From an uncultured Oscillospiraceae bacterium (GTDB lineage Bacteria; Bacillota; Clostridia; Oscillospirales; Oscillospiraceae): 16,287 bases of DNA. Both the position numbers and the translations under genes were made by a program. Under the pieces are notes generated by a model. It saw only the letters and a list, made by a program, of their open reading frames with translations. It had not been told where the DNA came from and did no database searches. Shown here piece by piece: positions 6,986 to 13,665 of this stretch (its first letter is position 1; each line of letters opens with the position of its first letter). Location: contig CAKUHX010000017.1 in the NCBI GenBank assembly GCA_934659475.1, positions 1 through 16,287 of the forward strand, given 5' to 3'.

Positions 6986-8185
6986 ATGTCAAGAGTCACA
7001 GGGGCCTACTGTCTGATGCAGGCGTCCGCCCTCGGGGTCAACGCCTGTCTGTACTGCTACAACAGCGTGTTCCTGCTGTCCCACGGACTGAGCAATTCCG
7101 CCATCGGCGCCGTCCTGGCCCTGGCCTGCGGAGCCAGCTTTTTGGGGCAGATCCTGTTCGGGGCGCTGCTGAACCGCCGGGGCCGCAGTGGTCTGCGGCG
7201 ATTCCTTCTGGCCGCGGCGGGCATTTTGCTGGCGGAGGAACTGGCGCTACTTCTGCCCATCGGCCGCCTGCCCGCTGTTGCAGTCTTTCTGTCGGCCTGT
7301 GTATTGCTCAACCTTTTCCCCACCTTTCTGGACGCCGCCTCGGTATACGAGCTGCGCAGAGGCGTCCCTGTGGATTTCGGCATCGGCCGGGGGGCTGGCT
7401 CTCTGGGCTATGCCGCCAGCAGTGCCCTGGTGGGACAGCGGCTGCTGGTCTCCGGCACCGATGCTATCTTCCGGATCGGCACGGTGCTGTCCGTCATAAC
7501 GGTCGCCAGCATCTTCTGGTTCTTTTTCGAGACGGGGCGCAGCGTCCCCGTGGACTCCTCCGATACTCCTGCTCCCCAAGATGAGCCCGCCCCCTCCCGC
7601 AAGCTGGATATGACCTTTTTGACCACCTATCCCCGATACACGATGGTGCTGCTGGGCTGCACCCTGCTGATCATGGGGCAGACCTCCACCACCAACTTCT
7701 GGTATCAGGTGGTGTGCGCCAAGGGCGGGGATCAGCGCAGCATGGGGCTGGCCGTGGCCATCGCGGCTTGTATGGAGGTCCCGGTCCTATTCCTGTTCAG
7801 CCGCTTCTCTCACAAACTGCGCAGCGACCAGTGGCTCAAGCTGTCCGCCGTGGTGATGTCCATAAAGGCGGTGACGGTCCTTCTGGCCGGAGGGATGCCC
7901 TCGTTCCTGTTCGCCCAGCTGTTCCAGACGGGCTACGCCCTGTATCTGGTGGGCAGCGTGTGCTATACCGACGTGGCGATCCCCCACCGGGACCTGATCA
8001 GCGGCCAGGCGTATATCCACGCCGCCGCCACCCTGGGCTCTCTGCTGTCCCTGCTGATCGGCGGCGTGATCCTGGACTATTTCGGCGTGACCGTGCTGCT
8101 GCTGGTCGGCGCGGCCACTCTCCTATGCGGCAGCGCTATCGTTTTCCGCTTCGCCCTGCCCGCCCGGCTGGCACAAAAGCGATAG
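6986..8185 (+). CDS. Major facilitator superfamily transporter
   Basis: The 399-residue protein is a polytopic membrane permease with about twelve hydrophobic segments in two halves. A hydrophilic central loop (about 189-210, rich in Pro, Ser, Asp) separates them. The first half has GQILFGALLNRRGRSGLRR, a version of the MFS loop 2-3 motif, and the second half has the equivalent loop FLFSRFSHKLRSDQWLKL. The overall pattern resembles the MFS_1-like (LacY/PPP) branch. Substrate is not predictable. ATG 6986 is preceded by GGGAGGT with eight bases spacing. A weak 7-bp inverted repeat (6947-6953 with 6963-6969) lies just upstream of that site. The 105-base gap after the MgtC-family gene contains no clear promoter, so cotranscription is possible. 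It ends at a bidirectional terminator shared with the convergent mutase gene. Confidence 0.85.
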   Translation: MSRVTGAYCLMQASALGVNACLYCYNSVFLLSHGLSNSAIGAVLALACGASFLGQILFGALLNRRGRSGLRRFLLAAAGILLAEELALLLPIGRLPAVAVFLSACVLLNLFPTFLDAASVYELRRGVPVDFGIGRGAGSLGYAASSALVGQRLLVSGTDAIFRIGTVLSVITVASIFWFFFETGRSVPVDSSDTPAPQDEPAPSRKLDMTFLTTYPRYTMVLLGCTLLIMGQTSTTNFWYQVVCAKGGDQRSMGLAVAIAACMEVPVLFLFSRFSHKLRSDQWLKLSAVVMSIKAVTVLLAGGMPSFLFAQLFQTGYALYLVGSVCYTDVAIPHRDLISGQAYIHAAATLGSLLSLLIGGVILDYFGVTVLLLVGAATLLCGSAIVFRFALPARLAQKR

Positions 8186-8277
8186 GGGCTGTGCCTGGGC
8201 ATGAGCCTCAGACGCCGTCTTTTCTGTCCCTCATTTAGCCCCCTTGAACAGGGCGTCAGTCCTCTCAGATGATGGTC

Positions 8278-8325
8278 AAAAATAAAACAGCCCCGGTGCG
8301 TAAAGCACTGGGGCTGGTTTTATTT
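8278..8325. terminator. Bidirectional terminator between the MFS gene and the mutase gene
   Basis: A 12-bp stem with one G-U pair (arms 8288-8299 and 8305-8316, loop GTAAA) is flanked by AAAATAAAA on the left and TTTTATTT on the right, so it has a T-run in both directions. It ends the MFS transcript on the plus strand and the mutase transcript on the minus strand. The mutase TAA stop (8320-8322) lies inside the right-hand AT tract. The rest of 8186-8277 holds no recognisable feature. Confidence 0.92.
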
Positions 8326-9945
8326 CACATATGCCGCCATATCCCCCTGCAGTGCGGCGCAGAGCTGCCGGGCATCGTCCATGCAGCCGCCCCGGGCGGA
8401 GAAGTACAGCTTCAGCTTGGGCTCCGTCCCGCTGGGGCGAACGATCACCCGCCCGCGGGCGGTGGAGAGGGCCAGCACATCGCTGGGGGGCAGGCCCTCC
8501 GCCCCCTGCCGGTAGTCGGTGATCTGCTCCACTGTCTCGCCCCCCAGTTGCTTTGGGGGCGCGGCCCGCAGGCCAGCCATGATGCGGCCCATGCGCTCCA
8601 TGCCGTCGGCCCCAGGCAGGGCCACGCTCTGCAGACGGTTTTCATAGCAGCCGAACCGGCCGTACAGCCGGTCCATGGCCTGCCCCAGGGTCAGCCCCTG
8701 ACTGCGGTACCAGGCCGCCATCTCGCAGCACAGCATGGCGGCGTTCACCCCGTCCTTGTCCCGCACATGGCTGCCGGAGAGGTAGCCGTAGCTCTCCTCA
8801 AAGCCGAAGATGAAGCGCTCCGCCCGGCCCGCCTGCTCCAGCAGGCCGATCTGTTCGCCGATGAACTTAAAGCCCGTCAGGGTGCGGCGCAGCTCCACCC
8901 CGTAGTGGGCGGCCACAGCGTCGGCCATGTGGGTGGAGACGATCGTGGTCACCGCCACGGGATCCCGGGGCATGTCCCCCCGCTCCAGCCGCCGGCGGCA
9001 GATGTAGTCCAGCAGGAGCACTCCCATCTCGTTGCCGTCGCAGTCCGGGTCGGTGCCAATGAGCAGATCGGCCCCCAGCGCGCGGCTCAGCTCCAGCCCC
9101 CGCTCCAGGGCGGAGCGCTCCTCCGGGTTGGGCTTGGGGCAGGTGGGAAAGTCCCCGTCGGGCCGCTCCTGCTCCGGCACCACCGTGACATCCGTGACCC
9201 CGATGCGCTGCAAGATCTTGGTGACGCACTCCCGTCCCGTGCCGTTCAGGGGGGTGTATACCACCTTCAGGGCGGACTTGTCCCCGTCCCACAGGCTGCG
9301 CTGCCGCACCACGTCCAGAAAACCCTCCAGACAGTCCTCGCCGATCATACGGATGGCGCCCCGCTCCAACGCCTCCGGAAAGGCGCACAGCCGGGGGCCG
9401 GTGAACATATCCGTGGCCTCGATCCGGGCCAGCACCGCCCGGGCGGCGTCCAGAGTGATCTGGCAGCCGTCGGGACCATAGACCTTATAGCCGTTGTAGG
9501 CCGCCGGGTTGTGGCTGGCGGTGACGCAGATCCCCGCGCCGCAGCGGTAATACCGCACCGCCCAGCTCAGGGCGGGGGTCGGTTGAAGCCGGGGATACAG
9601 CCAGACCTGAAAGCCGTTGGCAGCCAGCACCCGGGCGGCTTCGCGGGCAAACCGGGGGGAATTGCGGCGGCTGTCATAGGCGATGGCCGCCCGGCGGGGC
9701 AGCCCTGCGGCCACCATATAGTCCGCCAAACCCTGGGTGGCCCGGCGCACTACGTAAAGGTTCATGCGGTTGGGTCCGGCCCCCAGTACCCCCCGCAGGC
9801 CGCCGGTGCCGAACTCCAGATCCCTGTAAAACCGGTCGCAGATCTCTTCCTTGTCCCGGACGGGGTCCAGGGCCGCCAGCTCCCGGTGCAGTTCCTCATC
9901 CGCCGCCTGATCCATCCAGCGGCGATAACACTCCATTGCATCCAT
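8320..9945 (-). CDS. Phospho-sugar mutase (phosphoglucomutase, PgcA-like) with a probable internal deletion
   Basis: This is a 541-residue alpha-D-phosphohexomutase, the family that interconverts glucose-1-phosphate and glucose-6-phosphate (or the mannose equivalents) via a phosphoserine. Visible motifs are the N-terminal FGTGGLRGVLGAGPNRMN, catalytic S144 in TASHNP, the metal loop D299-P-D301-C-D303, the sugar-binding GFEESYGYL and the phosphate-binding RPSGTEPKLKLY near the C-terminus. The anomaly is that DPDCD runs straight into GNEMGVLLLDYI. Homologues normally have an Arg and a beta hairpin of about 16 residues between these segments, so the conserved Arg of DPDxDR is absent. Length is also shorter than the roughly 560-580 residues usual in Firmicutes. 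ATG 9945 follows GGGAGGG with six bases spacing, preferred over an ATG 15 bases upstream. The reading frame is otherwise intact, so this is an in-frame loss. Family assignment is firm; activity is doubtful. Confidence 0.9.
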   Translation of the reverse strand: MDAMECYRRWMDQAADEELHRELAALDPVRDKEEICDRFYRDLEFGTGGLRGVLGAGPNRMNLYVVRRATQGLADYMVAAGLPRRAAIAYDSRRNSPRFAREAARVLAANGFQVWLYPRLQPTPALSWAVRYYRCGAGICVTASHNPAAYNGYKVYGPDGCQITLDAARAVLARIEATDMFTGPRLCAFPEALERGAIRMIGEDCLEGFLDVVRQRSLWDGDKSALKVVYTPLNGTGRECVTKILQRIGVTDVTVVPEQERPDGDFPTCPKPNPEERSALERGLELSRALGADLLIGTDPDCDGNEMGVLLLDYICRRRLERGDMPRDPVAVTTIVSTHMADAVAAHYGVELRRTLTGFKFIGEQIGLLEQAGRAERFIFGFEESYGYLSGSHVRDKDGVNAAMLCCEMAAWYRSQGLTLGQAMDRLYGRFGCYENRLQSVALPGADGMERMGRIMAGLRAAPPKQLGGETVEQITDYRQGAEGLPPSDVLALSTARGRVIVRPSGTEPKLKLYFSARGGCMDDARQLCAALQGDMAAYVK

Positions 9946-9973
9946 GCAGGACCCTCCCATAACGCTCACTTCC

Positions 9974-9986
9974 GCTTTATTAAAGC
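9974..9986. repeat. Perfect 13-base palindrome overlapping the mutase promoter -10
   Basis: GCTTTATTAAAGC has perfect six-base arms about a single central base and encloses the TTTAAT -10 box of the minus-strand mutase promoter. It could be a repressor site or a small structure at the transcription start. It is short and AT-rich, so chance is a real alternative. Confidence 0.35.
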
Positions 9987-10007
9987 ACGATCTTTTCCCG
10001 CCGTCCA
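9979..10007 (-). promoter_or_regulatory. Probable promoter of the phospho-sugar mutase gene
   Basis: On the minus strand, TGGACG (complement of 10002-10007, four of six consensus matches) is 17 bases from TTTAAT (complement of 9979-9984, five of six). The start would be near 9972, about 27 bases before the ATG. It is arranged back to back with the plus-strand promoter at 10019-10047, with only 11 bases between the two -35 boxes. Confidence 0.6.
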
Positions 10008-10018
10008 GAACAAATCGG

Positions 10019-10047
10019 TTGCATTGGCCCCGCAAGATCGGTAAAAT
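10019..10047 (+). promoter_or_regulatory. Possible promoter of the sensor binding-protein/kinase/regulator operon
   Basis: A TAAAAT -10 box (10042-10047, five of six) lies 17 bases from a weak TTGCAT -35 (10019-10024). The start would be near 10054, about 30 bases before ATG 10084. The weak -35 leaves this provisional. Confidence 0.5.
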
Positions 10048-10083
10048 AGGGGAAGATACCGACAGAATGAGAGGGGGATGACC

Positions 10084-11082
10084 ATGAAACGCTTGGCGCC
10101 GCTGCTGCTGGCCCTGGCCCTGCTGGCCGGCTGCGCCCGCGCCGGGACCCAGGACGTGACCGGGCTGGCCCCAGAGGAGGAGGCGCGTCTGGTGATCTGC
10201 ACCCCCCACAAGGAGAGCGTTTACGCCCCCCTGATCGAAGAGTTCGAGCAGCGCACCGGCATCTGGGTGCAGGTGGAGACCGGGGGGACCACCACCCTGC
10301 TGGAGGGCATCGCGGCGGGGGAGAGCAGCGCCGACCTGATCTTTGGCGGCGGCGCCGACAGTCTGGACGCCTACAGCGGCTGCTTTGCCCCCTATACCAG
10401 CCCCAACGCCGCCTGCATCGCCCCGGAGCACGACTTGGGGCAGGGGCAGTGGACCCCCTTCTCCGTGCTGACCACGGTGCTGATCTACAACACCAAGCTG
10501 GTGCGGCAGAATCCGCCGGACAGCTGGGAGTGCCTGCTGGACCGGGGGTGGCGTGGGCGGATCGCCTTTGCCGACCCGGGCAGCTCCGGTTCGGCCTACA
10601 CCGCCCTGTGTACCCTGCTCCAGGCCCTGGGCGGCGGGGAGGACAAGGTGCTGGCCGCCTTTGTGCGCAACCTGGACGGGCAGGTACTGTCCGACTCCAG
10701 CGATGTGATCACCGCCGTGGCGAACGGCAGCTGCTACATCGGCGTCACTTTGGAGGAGACCGCCCGCAAGGCGGTGGCCGACGGGCTGGACCTGGCGGTG
10801 GTGTATCCCAGAGAGGGCACCTGCGTGCTGCCCGACGGGGCGGCGGTGGTCGCCGGCTGCGCCCACCCGGACAACGCGGAGCGATTCATCGATTTCCTGC
10901 TGGAGCGGGAGACCCAGCAGCGGCTGATCACCAACTTCTTCCGGCGCAGCGTGCGGGCCGATCTGGCGGAGGACGGCCTGCCGGCGGCCCCCGCCCTGGA
11001 CTACGATCTGGAGCGGGCAGACACCGGGCGGCAGCAGCTGCTGGAGCGCTGGCGGGAGCTGACCGGGGAGGGGACGCCATGA
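10084..11082 (+). CDS. Solute-binding lipoprotein (FbpA-like), probable co-receptor of the adjacent kinase
   Basis: This is a 332-residue extracellular binding protein. A lipoprotein signal peptide ends in lipobox L14-A-G-C17. The mature part is a family-1/FbpA-type fold: LVICTPHKESVYAPLIEEFEQRTGIWVQVETGG opens the first lobe, followed in turn by ADLIFGGGADSLDAY, VLIYNTKLV and PDSWECLLDRGWRGRIAFADPGSSGSAYTAL. ATG 10084 is chosen because GAGGGGG lies six bases upstream; the ATG at 10078 abuts that site. The gene overlaps the histidine kinase by ATGA and is not next to permease genes. A second binding protein with its own promoter serves the transporter, so this copy is more likely a sensing component. 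That would parallel PgtC beside PgtB/PgtA in phosphoglycerate uptake regulation. The fold is firm; the sensing role is inference and the ligand unknown. Confidence 0.88.
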   Translation: MKRLAPLLLALALLAGCARAGTQDVTGLAPEEEARLVICTPHKESVYAPLIEEFEQRTGIWVQVETGGTTTLLEGIAAGESSADLIFGGGADSLDAYSGCFAPYTSPNAACIAPEHDLGQGQWTPFSVLTTVLIYNTKLVRQNPPDSWECLLDRGWRGRIAFADPGSSGSAYTALCTLLQALGGGEDKVLAAFVRNLDGQVLSDSSDVITAVANGSCYIGVTLEETARKAVADGLDLAVVYPREGTCVLPDGAAVVAGCAHPDNAERFIDFLLERETQQRLITNFFRRSVRADLAEDGLPAAPALDYDLERADTGRQQLLERWRELTGEGTP

Positions 11083-12773
11083 TCCGAAATTGGGTAAGGC
11101 GGTCCTTCCGCAACCGCATCTTTCTGACGGTGCTGCTGGCGGCGCTGGTGCCCCTGCTGCTGTGCGACGTACTGATGACTCAGGTGATGATCGCCCGCAG
11201 CGAGCGGGATCTTGCCGCGGAGGCCCGGCAGGAGATGGCCCAGCTGGAGGGGCGGCTGGACGGGCTGCTGGAGCAGTGCACCGCCGCAGCAGACCAGCTG
11301 GCGGGCAGCACCGTGACCCGCTCGGCCCTGCGCCGGGGCGGAGATGACTCCCGCATCCTGTATCAGCTGCTGTACCGGGACACGGTGGCCCTGCGGGACT
11401 ACGCCGACTTTGAGATCTACGACGGGGCGGGGAAATGCCTTTATACTACCGCCTCCGCCTTTCCCGCCGACCGCAGCGGGGACTGGGGGGTGCTGCGGGC
11501 CGCCCGGCAGGAGACGGGCACCGTCCTGCGGGCGGAGGGCGGCGGCCTGACCGGGGCGCGCACCATCACCACCCGGGAGGGGGAAGTGCTGGGCTATGTG
11601 GTGTTCCGCATGGCCGGCGGAAATTTTGATCAGCTGTTCGCCCCGGGCCTGCGGCCCTCGGACGACGTGCTGCTGGTGGACCCCACCTGGCGCATGGTGT
11701 ACTGCACCCAGTCGGCCCACGCCCAGGACACCCTGTCCTCCCTGCGCGCCCAGCTGCTGTCCGGCCAGCCCCTGACCGGGGGCGAGGAGGACTGCGGCTA
11801 CTATGTGTCCTCCGGCGCACAGACGGGGCTGTTCCTGATCCTGCAGCAGCCCAAGACCTATACCGCCCAGGTGGTCCGTTCCATCTACTTTGTGGCCGGA
11901 GTGATGGGGCTGCTGTGTCTGGGCCTGTGTCTGGTGTGCGCCTGGTGGCTCAGCCGCCACCTGTCCGAGCCGGTGGGCGAGTTGGACGCGGCCATGGGCC
12001 GGGTGGAGAAGGGGGACTACGACGTGCGCATCCGCAGCGCGCGGCAGGACGAGATGGGCCGCCTGGCCGCCAGCTTCGACCGCATGACCCAAGAGTATCA
12101 GCAGAACCTGGCGCGCAGCGTACAGCGGGAGCGGGAGCTGAACGAGACCCGCCTGCGCATGCTCCAGTCCCAGCTGAATCCCCACTTTTTATACAACACC
12201 CTGGACTGCATGAAGTGGCTGGGGGTGACCCACGGGGTGGCACAGATCGCCACCCTGGCCACCGATCTGGCCGCCCTGCTGCGGGCGGGGATCTCCGGCA
12301 GCGAGCACATCACCCTGGAGGACGAGCTGGAGCTGATCCAGCGCTACTTGGACATCCAGGAGATCCGCTTCGGCGACCGGTTCGTGTGCGAGATCGACGT
12401 GGACGAGCGGTTCCAGCACTGCCTGATCCCAAAGCTGGTGCTGCAGCCCCTGGTGGAAAACGCCATCATCCACGGGGTGGCCGACAGCGACGAGGGGTTT
12501 ATCAAGCTGTGGGCGGAGCAGCAGGGGGAGGATCTGCTGCTGATGGTGTCTGACAACGGCGGCGGCATCCCGGAGGAGGTACTGCGCCGGCTGAACAGCC
12601 ACCAGGTCATCCCCGGGGGCCACCTGGGGCTGAACAATGTAGACCGCATCGTGCGTCTGTCCTATGGAGAGCAGTACGGACTGACGGCCCGGGTGACGGA
12701 GCAGGGCAGCCTGGTCTGCCTGCGTCTGCCCATACAGAGGGGGGAAGAATATGCTGAAGGTACTGATCGTTGA
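11079..12773 (+). CDS. YesM-type sensor histidine kinase
   Basis: This is a 564-residue membrane sensor kinase. TM1 spans about residues 14-34, an extracellular Cache-like domain about 35-265, and TM2 about 268-290. A HAMP linker (about 291-345) and a coiled segment follow. The His_kinase (PF06580) block has H369 in QLNPHFLYNTLD, and the ATPase domain shows VENAIIHG (N461), DNGGGIP (about 492-498) and GGHLGLNNVDRI. It would autophosphorylate H369 and pass the phosphate to D55 of the downstream regulator. ATG 11079 lies in an ATGA overlap with the preceding lipoprotein gene and has a GGGGAGG site; in-frame sequence further upstream is a shadow of that gene. The 3' end overlaps the regulator gene by 23 bases, indicating tight translational coupling. 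The tethered lipoprotein upstream probably acts on the extracellular domain. Confidence 0.93.
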   Translation: MIRNWVRRSFRNRIFLTVLLAALVPLLLCDVLMTQVMIARSERDLAAEARQEMAQLEGRLDGLLEQCTAAADQLAGSTVTRSALRRGGDDSRILYQLLYRDTVALRDYADFEIYDGAGKCLYTTASAFPADRSGDWGVLRAARQETGTVLRAEGGGLTGARTITTREGEVLGYVVFRMAGGNFDQLFAPGLRPSDDVLLVDPTWRMVYCTQSAHAQDTLSSLRAQLLSGQPLTGGEEDCGYYVSSGAQTGLFLILQQPKTYTAQVVRSIYFVAGVMGLLCLGLCLVCAWWLSRHLSEPVGELDAAMGRVEKGDYDVRIRSARQDEMGRLAASFDRMTQEYQQNLARSVQRERELNETRLRMLQSQLNPHFLYNTLDCMKWLGVTHGVAQIATLATDLAALLRAGISGSEHITLEDELELIQRYLDIQEIRFGDRFVCEIDVDERFQHCLIPKLVLQPLVENAIIHGVADSDEGFIKLWAEQQGEDLLLMVSDNGGGIPEEVLRRLNSHQVIPGGHLGLNNVDRIVRLSYGEQYGLTARVTEQGSLVCLRLPIQRGEEYAEGTDR

Positions 12774-13497
12774 CGACGAAGAGGTGGTCCGCCAAGGCAT
12801 CCGCCTGGGGGTGGACTGGAACAGCCTGGGCTGCACTGTGGTGGGAGAGGCCGCCAATGGCGAGGAGGGACTGGCCGCCGCCCGGCAGTACGCCCCCGAG
12901 CTGATCATCACCGACGTGCGTATGCCCCGGATGGACGGCATCGAGATGATGCAGCGCCTGCGGGAGGAGGGCTGTACCGCCCATGTGATCGTGCTGACCG
13001 CATATAACGAGTTCGACTACGCCCGGTCCGCCCTGCGCTTCGGGGCGGCGGACTATCTGCTCAAGCCCTTCCGGGACCAGGAGCTGGTGGCCGCCATCCT
13101 CCGGGTGCGCCAGAGCCAGGACGGCCGGACGGAGGCCCCTGGGGCGCAGCTGCCCCAGCTGCCCGGCGGGGACAAGAGCAAATATGTGCAGCGCACCCTG
13201 GAATATGTGGCCGGGCACTACGGCGACACCGACATCAACATCACCACCATCGCCCGCTCCATCGGCATCACCGAGGGGCACCTGAGCCATGTGTTCAAGA
13301 AGGAGACGGGCTATACCGTGCTGAACTACCTGACCCAGTATCGCATCTGCATGGCCTGCCGCCTGCTCAGCGGCGGAGAGCACAAGGTGTATGAGGTGGC
13401 GGAGAAGGTGGGCTACCGGGACGTGACCTATTTCGGCTCCACCTTCAAAAAATTTACCGGCCTGTCCCCCACGGAATATCAGGACCGGAAAGGCTGA
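12751..13497 (+). CDS. YesN-type response regulator, receiver plus AraC helix-turn-helix
   Basis: This is a 248-residue DNA-binding regulator. The receiver domain (about 1-120) shows D8/D9, phosphoacceptor D55 in IITDVRMPRMDG, T83 in VLTAYNEF and K105 in DYLLKPF. After a short linker, the C-terminal AraC domain (about 145-247) has two helix-turn-helix motifs: ITTIARSIGITEGHLSHVFKKETG and VYEVAEKVGYRDVTYFGSTFKKFTGLSPTEYQ. It lacks the long central region of larger YesN proteins, giving a compact form. The ATG lies inside the kinase gene behind an AGAGGGGGGAAG site. A terminator follows, and the next gene, the transporter binding protein, has an activator-type promoter. It probably activates that promoter on phosphorylation, but this is inferred from position. 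Confidence 0.94.
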   Translation: MLKVLIVDDEEVVRQGIRLGVDWNSLGCTVVGEAANGEEGLAAARQYAPELIITDVRMPRMDGIEMMQRLREEGCTAHVIVLTAYNEFDYARSALRFGAADYLLKPFRDQELVAAILRVRQSQDGRTEAPGAQLPQLPGGDKSKYVQRTLEYVAGHYGDTDINITTIARSIGITEGHLSHVFKKETGYTVLNYLTQYRICMACRLLSGGEHKVYEVAEKVGYRDVTYFGSTFKKFTGLSPTEYQDRKG

Positions 13498-13508
13498 AAT
13501 ACTGCACA

Positions 13509-13546
13509 AAAACCGCCGGGCATCTTTGTACGCGCCGGTGGTTTTT
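13509..13546 (+). terminator. Terminator after the regulator gene
   Basis: An 11-bp stem, AAAACCGCCGG with CCGGTGGTTTT (one G-U pair), closes a 15-base loop that can itself extend by two more pairs past a bulged G. It is followed by TTTTT and starts 12 bases after the response regulator stop. The A/T-flanked symmetry may allow some function in the other direction, but no gene lies there on the minus strand. Confidence 0.85.
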
Positions 13547-13550
13547 CACA

Positions 13551-13568
13551 GGATTTTCGGGATAATCG
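13551..13568 (+). promoter_or_regulatory. Adjacent 9-base direct repeats, candidate AraC-type regulator site
   Basis: GGATTTTCG and GGATAATCG sit head to tail and agree at seven of nine positions. They lie about 50-67 bases upstream of the predicted transcription start of the binding-protein gene. That position and direct-repeat layout suit an AraC-family activator such as the regulator encoded just upstream. No second copy was noticed elsewhere in the window. Confidence 0.4.
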
Positions 13569-13581
13569 CAGTGTTGTCCCG

Positions 13582-13610
13582 TTCCGTCCGCGGCCGCCGC
13601 CCGGTATAAT
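13582..13610 (+). promoter_or_regulatory. Promoter of the transporter binding-protein gene, weak -35
   Basis: A perfect TATAAT at 13605-13610 lies 17 bases from TTCCGT at 13582-13587, which matches the -35 consensus at only two positions. A better TTGTCC at 13574-13579 is too far away (25-base spacer). A consensus -10 with no usable -35 is typical of activator-dependent promoters. The start would be near 13617, about 50 bases before the ATG. Confidence 0.65.
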
Positions 13611-13665
13611 AGGATCATGAGCCGGTATATCCGGCCGTAAATCTGACTTTTTAAGGAGAATGAAC

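Noticed and set aside
8190..8277. Small gene or RNA between the MFS gene and the terminator
   Set aside because: No start with a ribosome binding site, no coding pattern and only tiny inverted repeats.
8269..10044. Plus-strand open frame of 591 codons opposite the mutase
   Set aside because: It is antisense to an intact conserved gene and has shadow-type composition (His, Gly, Pro, Gln rich); it also runs through the terminator.
9946..10866. Upstream extension of the mutase reading frame to an 848-residue protein
   Set aside because: The extra part is antisense to the binding-protein gene, has no family features and lies upstream of both a good ribosome binding site and the mutase promoter.
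10449..11078. Upstream extension of the histidine kinase frame by 210 residues
   Set aside because: It is a low-complexity Gly/Arg/Pro shadow of the binding-protein gene in another frame; the kinase starts at 11079 with a ribosome binding site and TM1.
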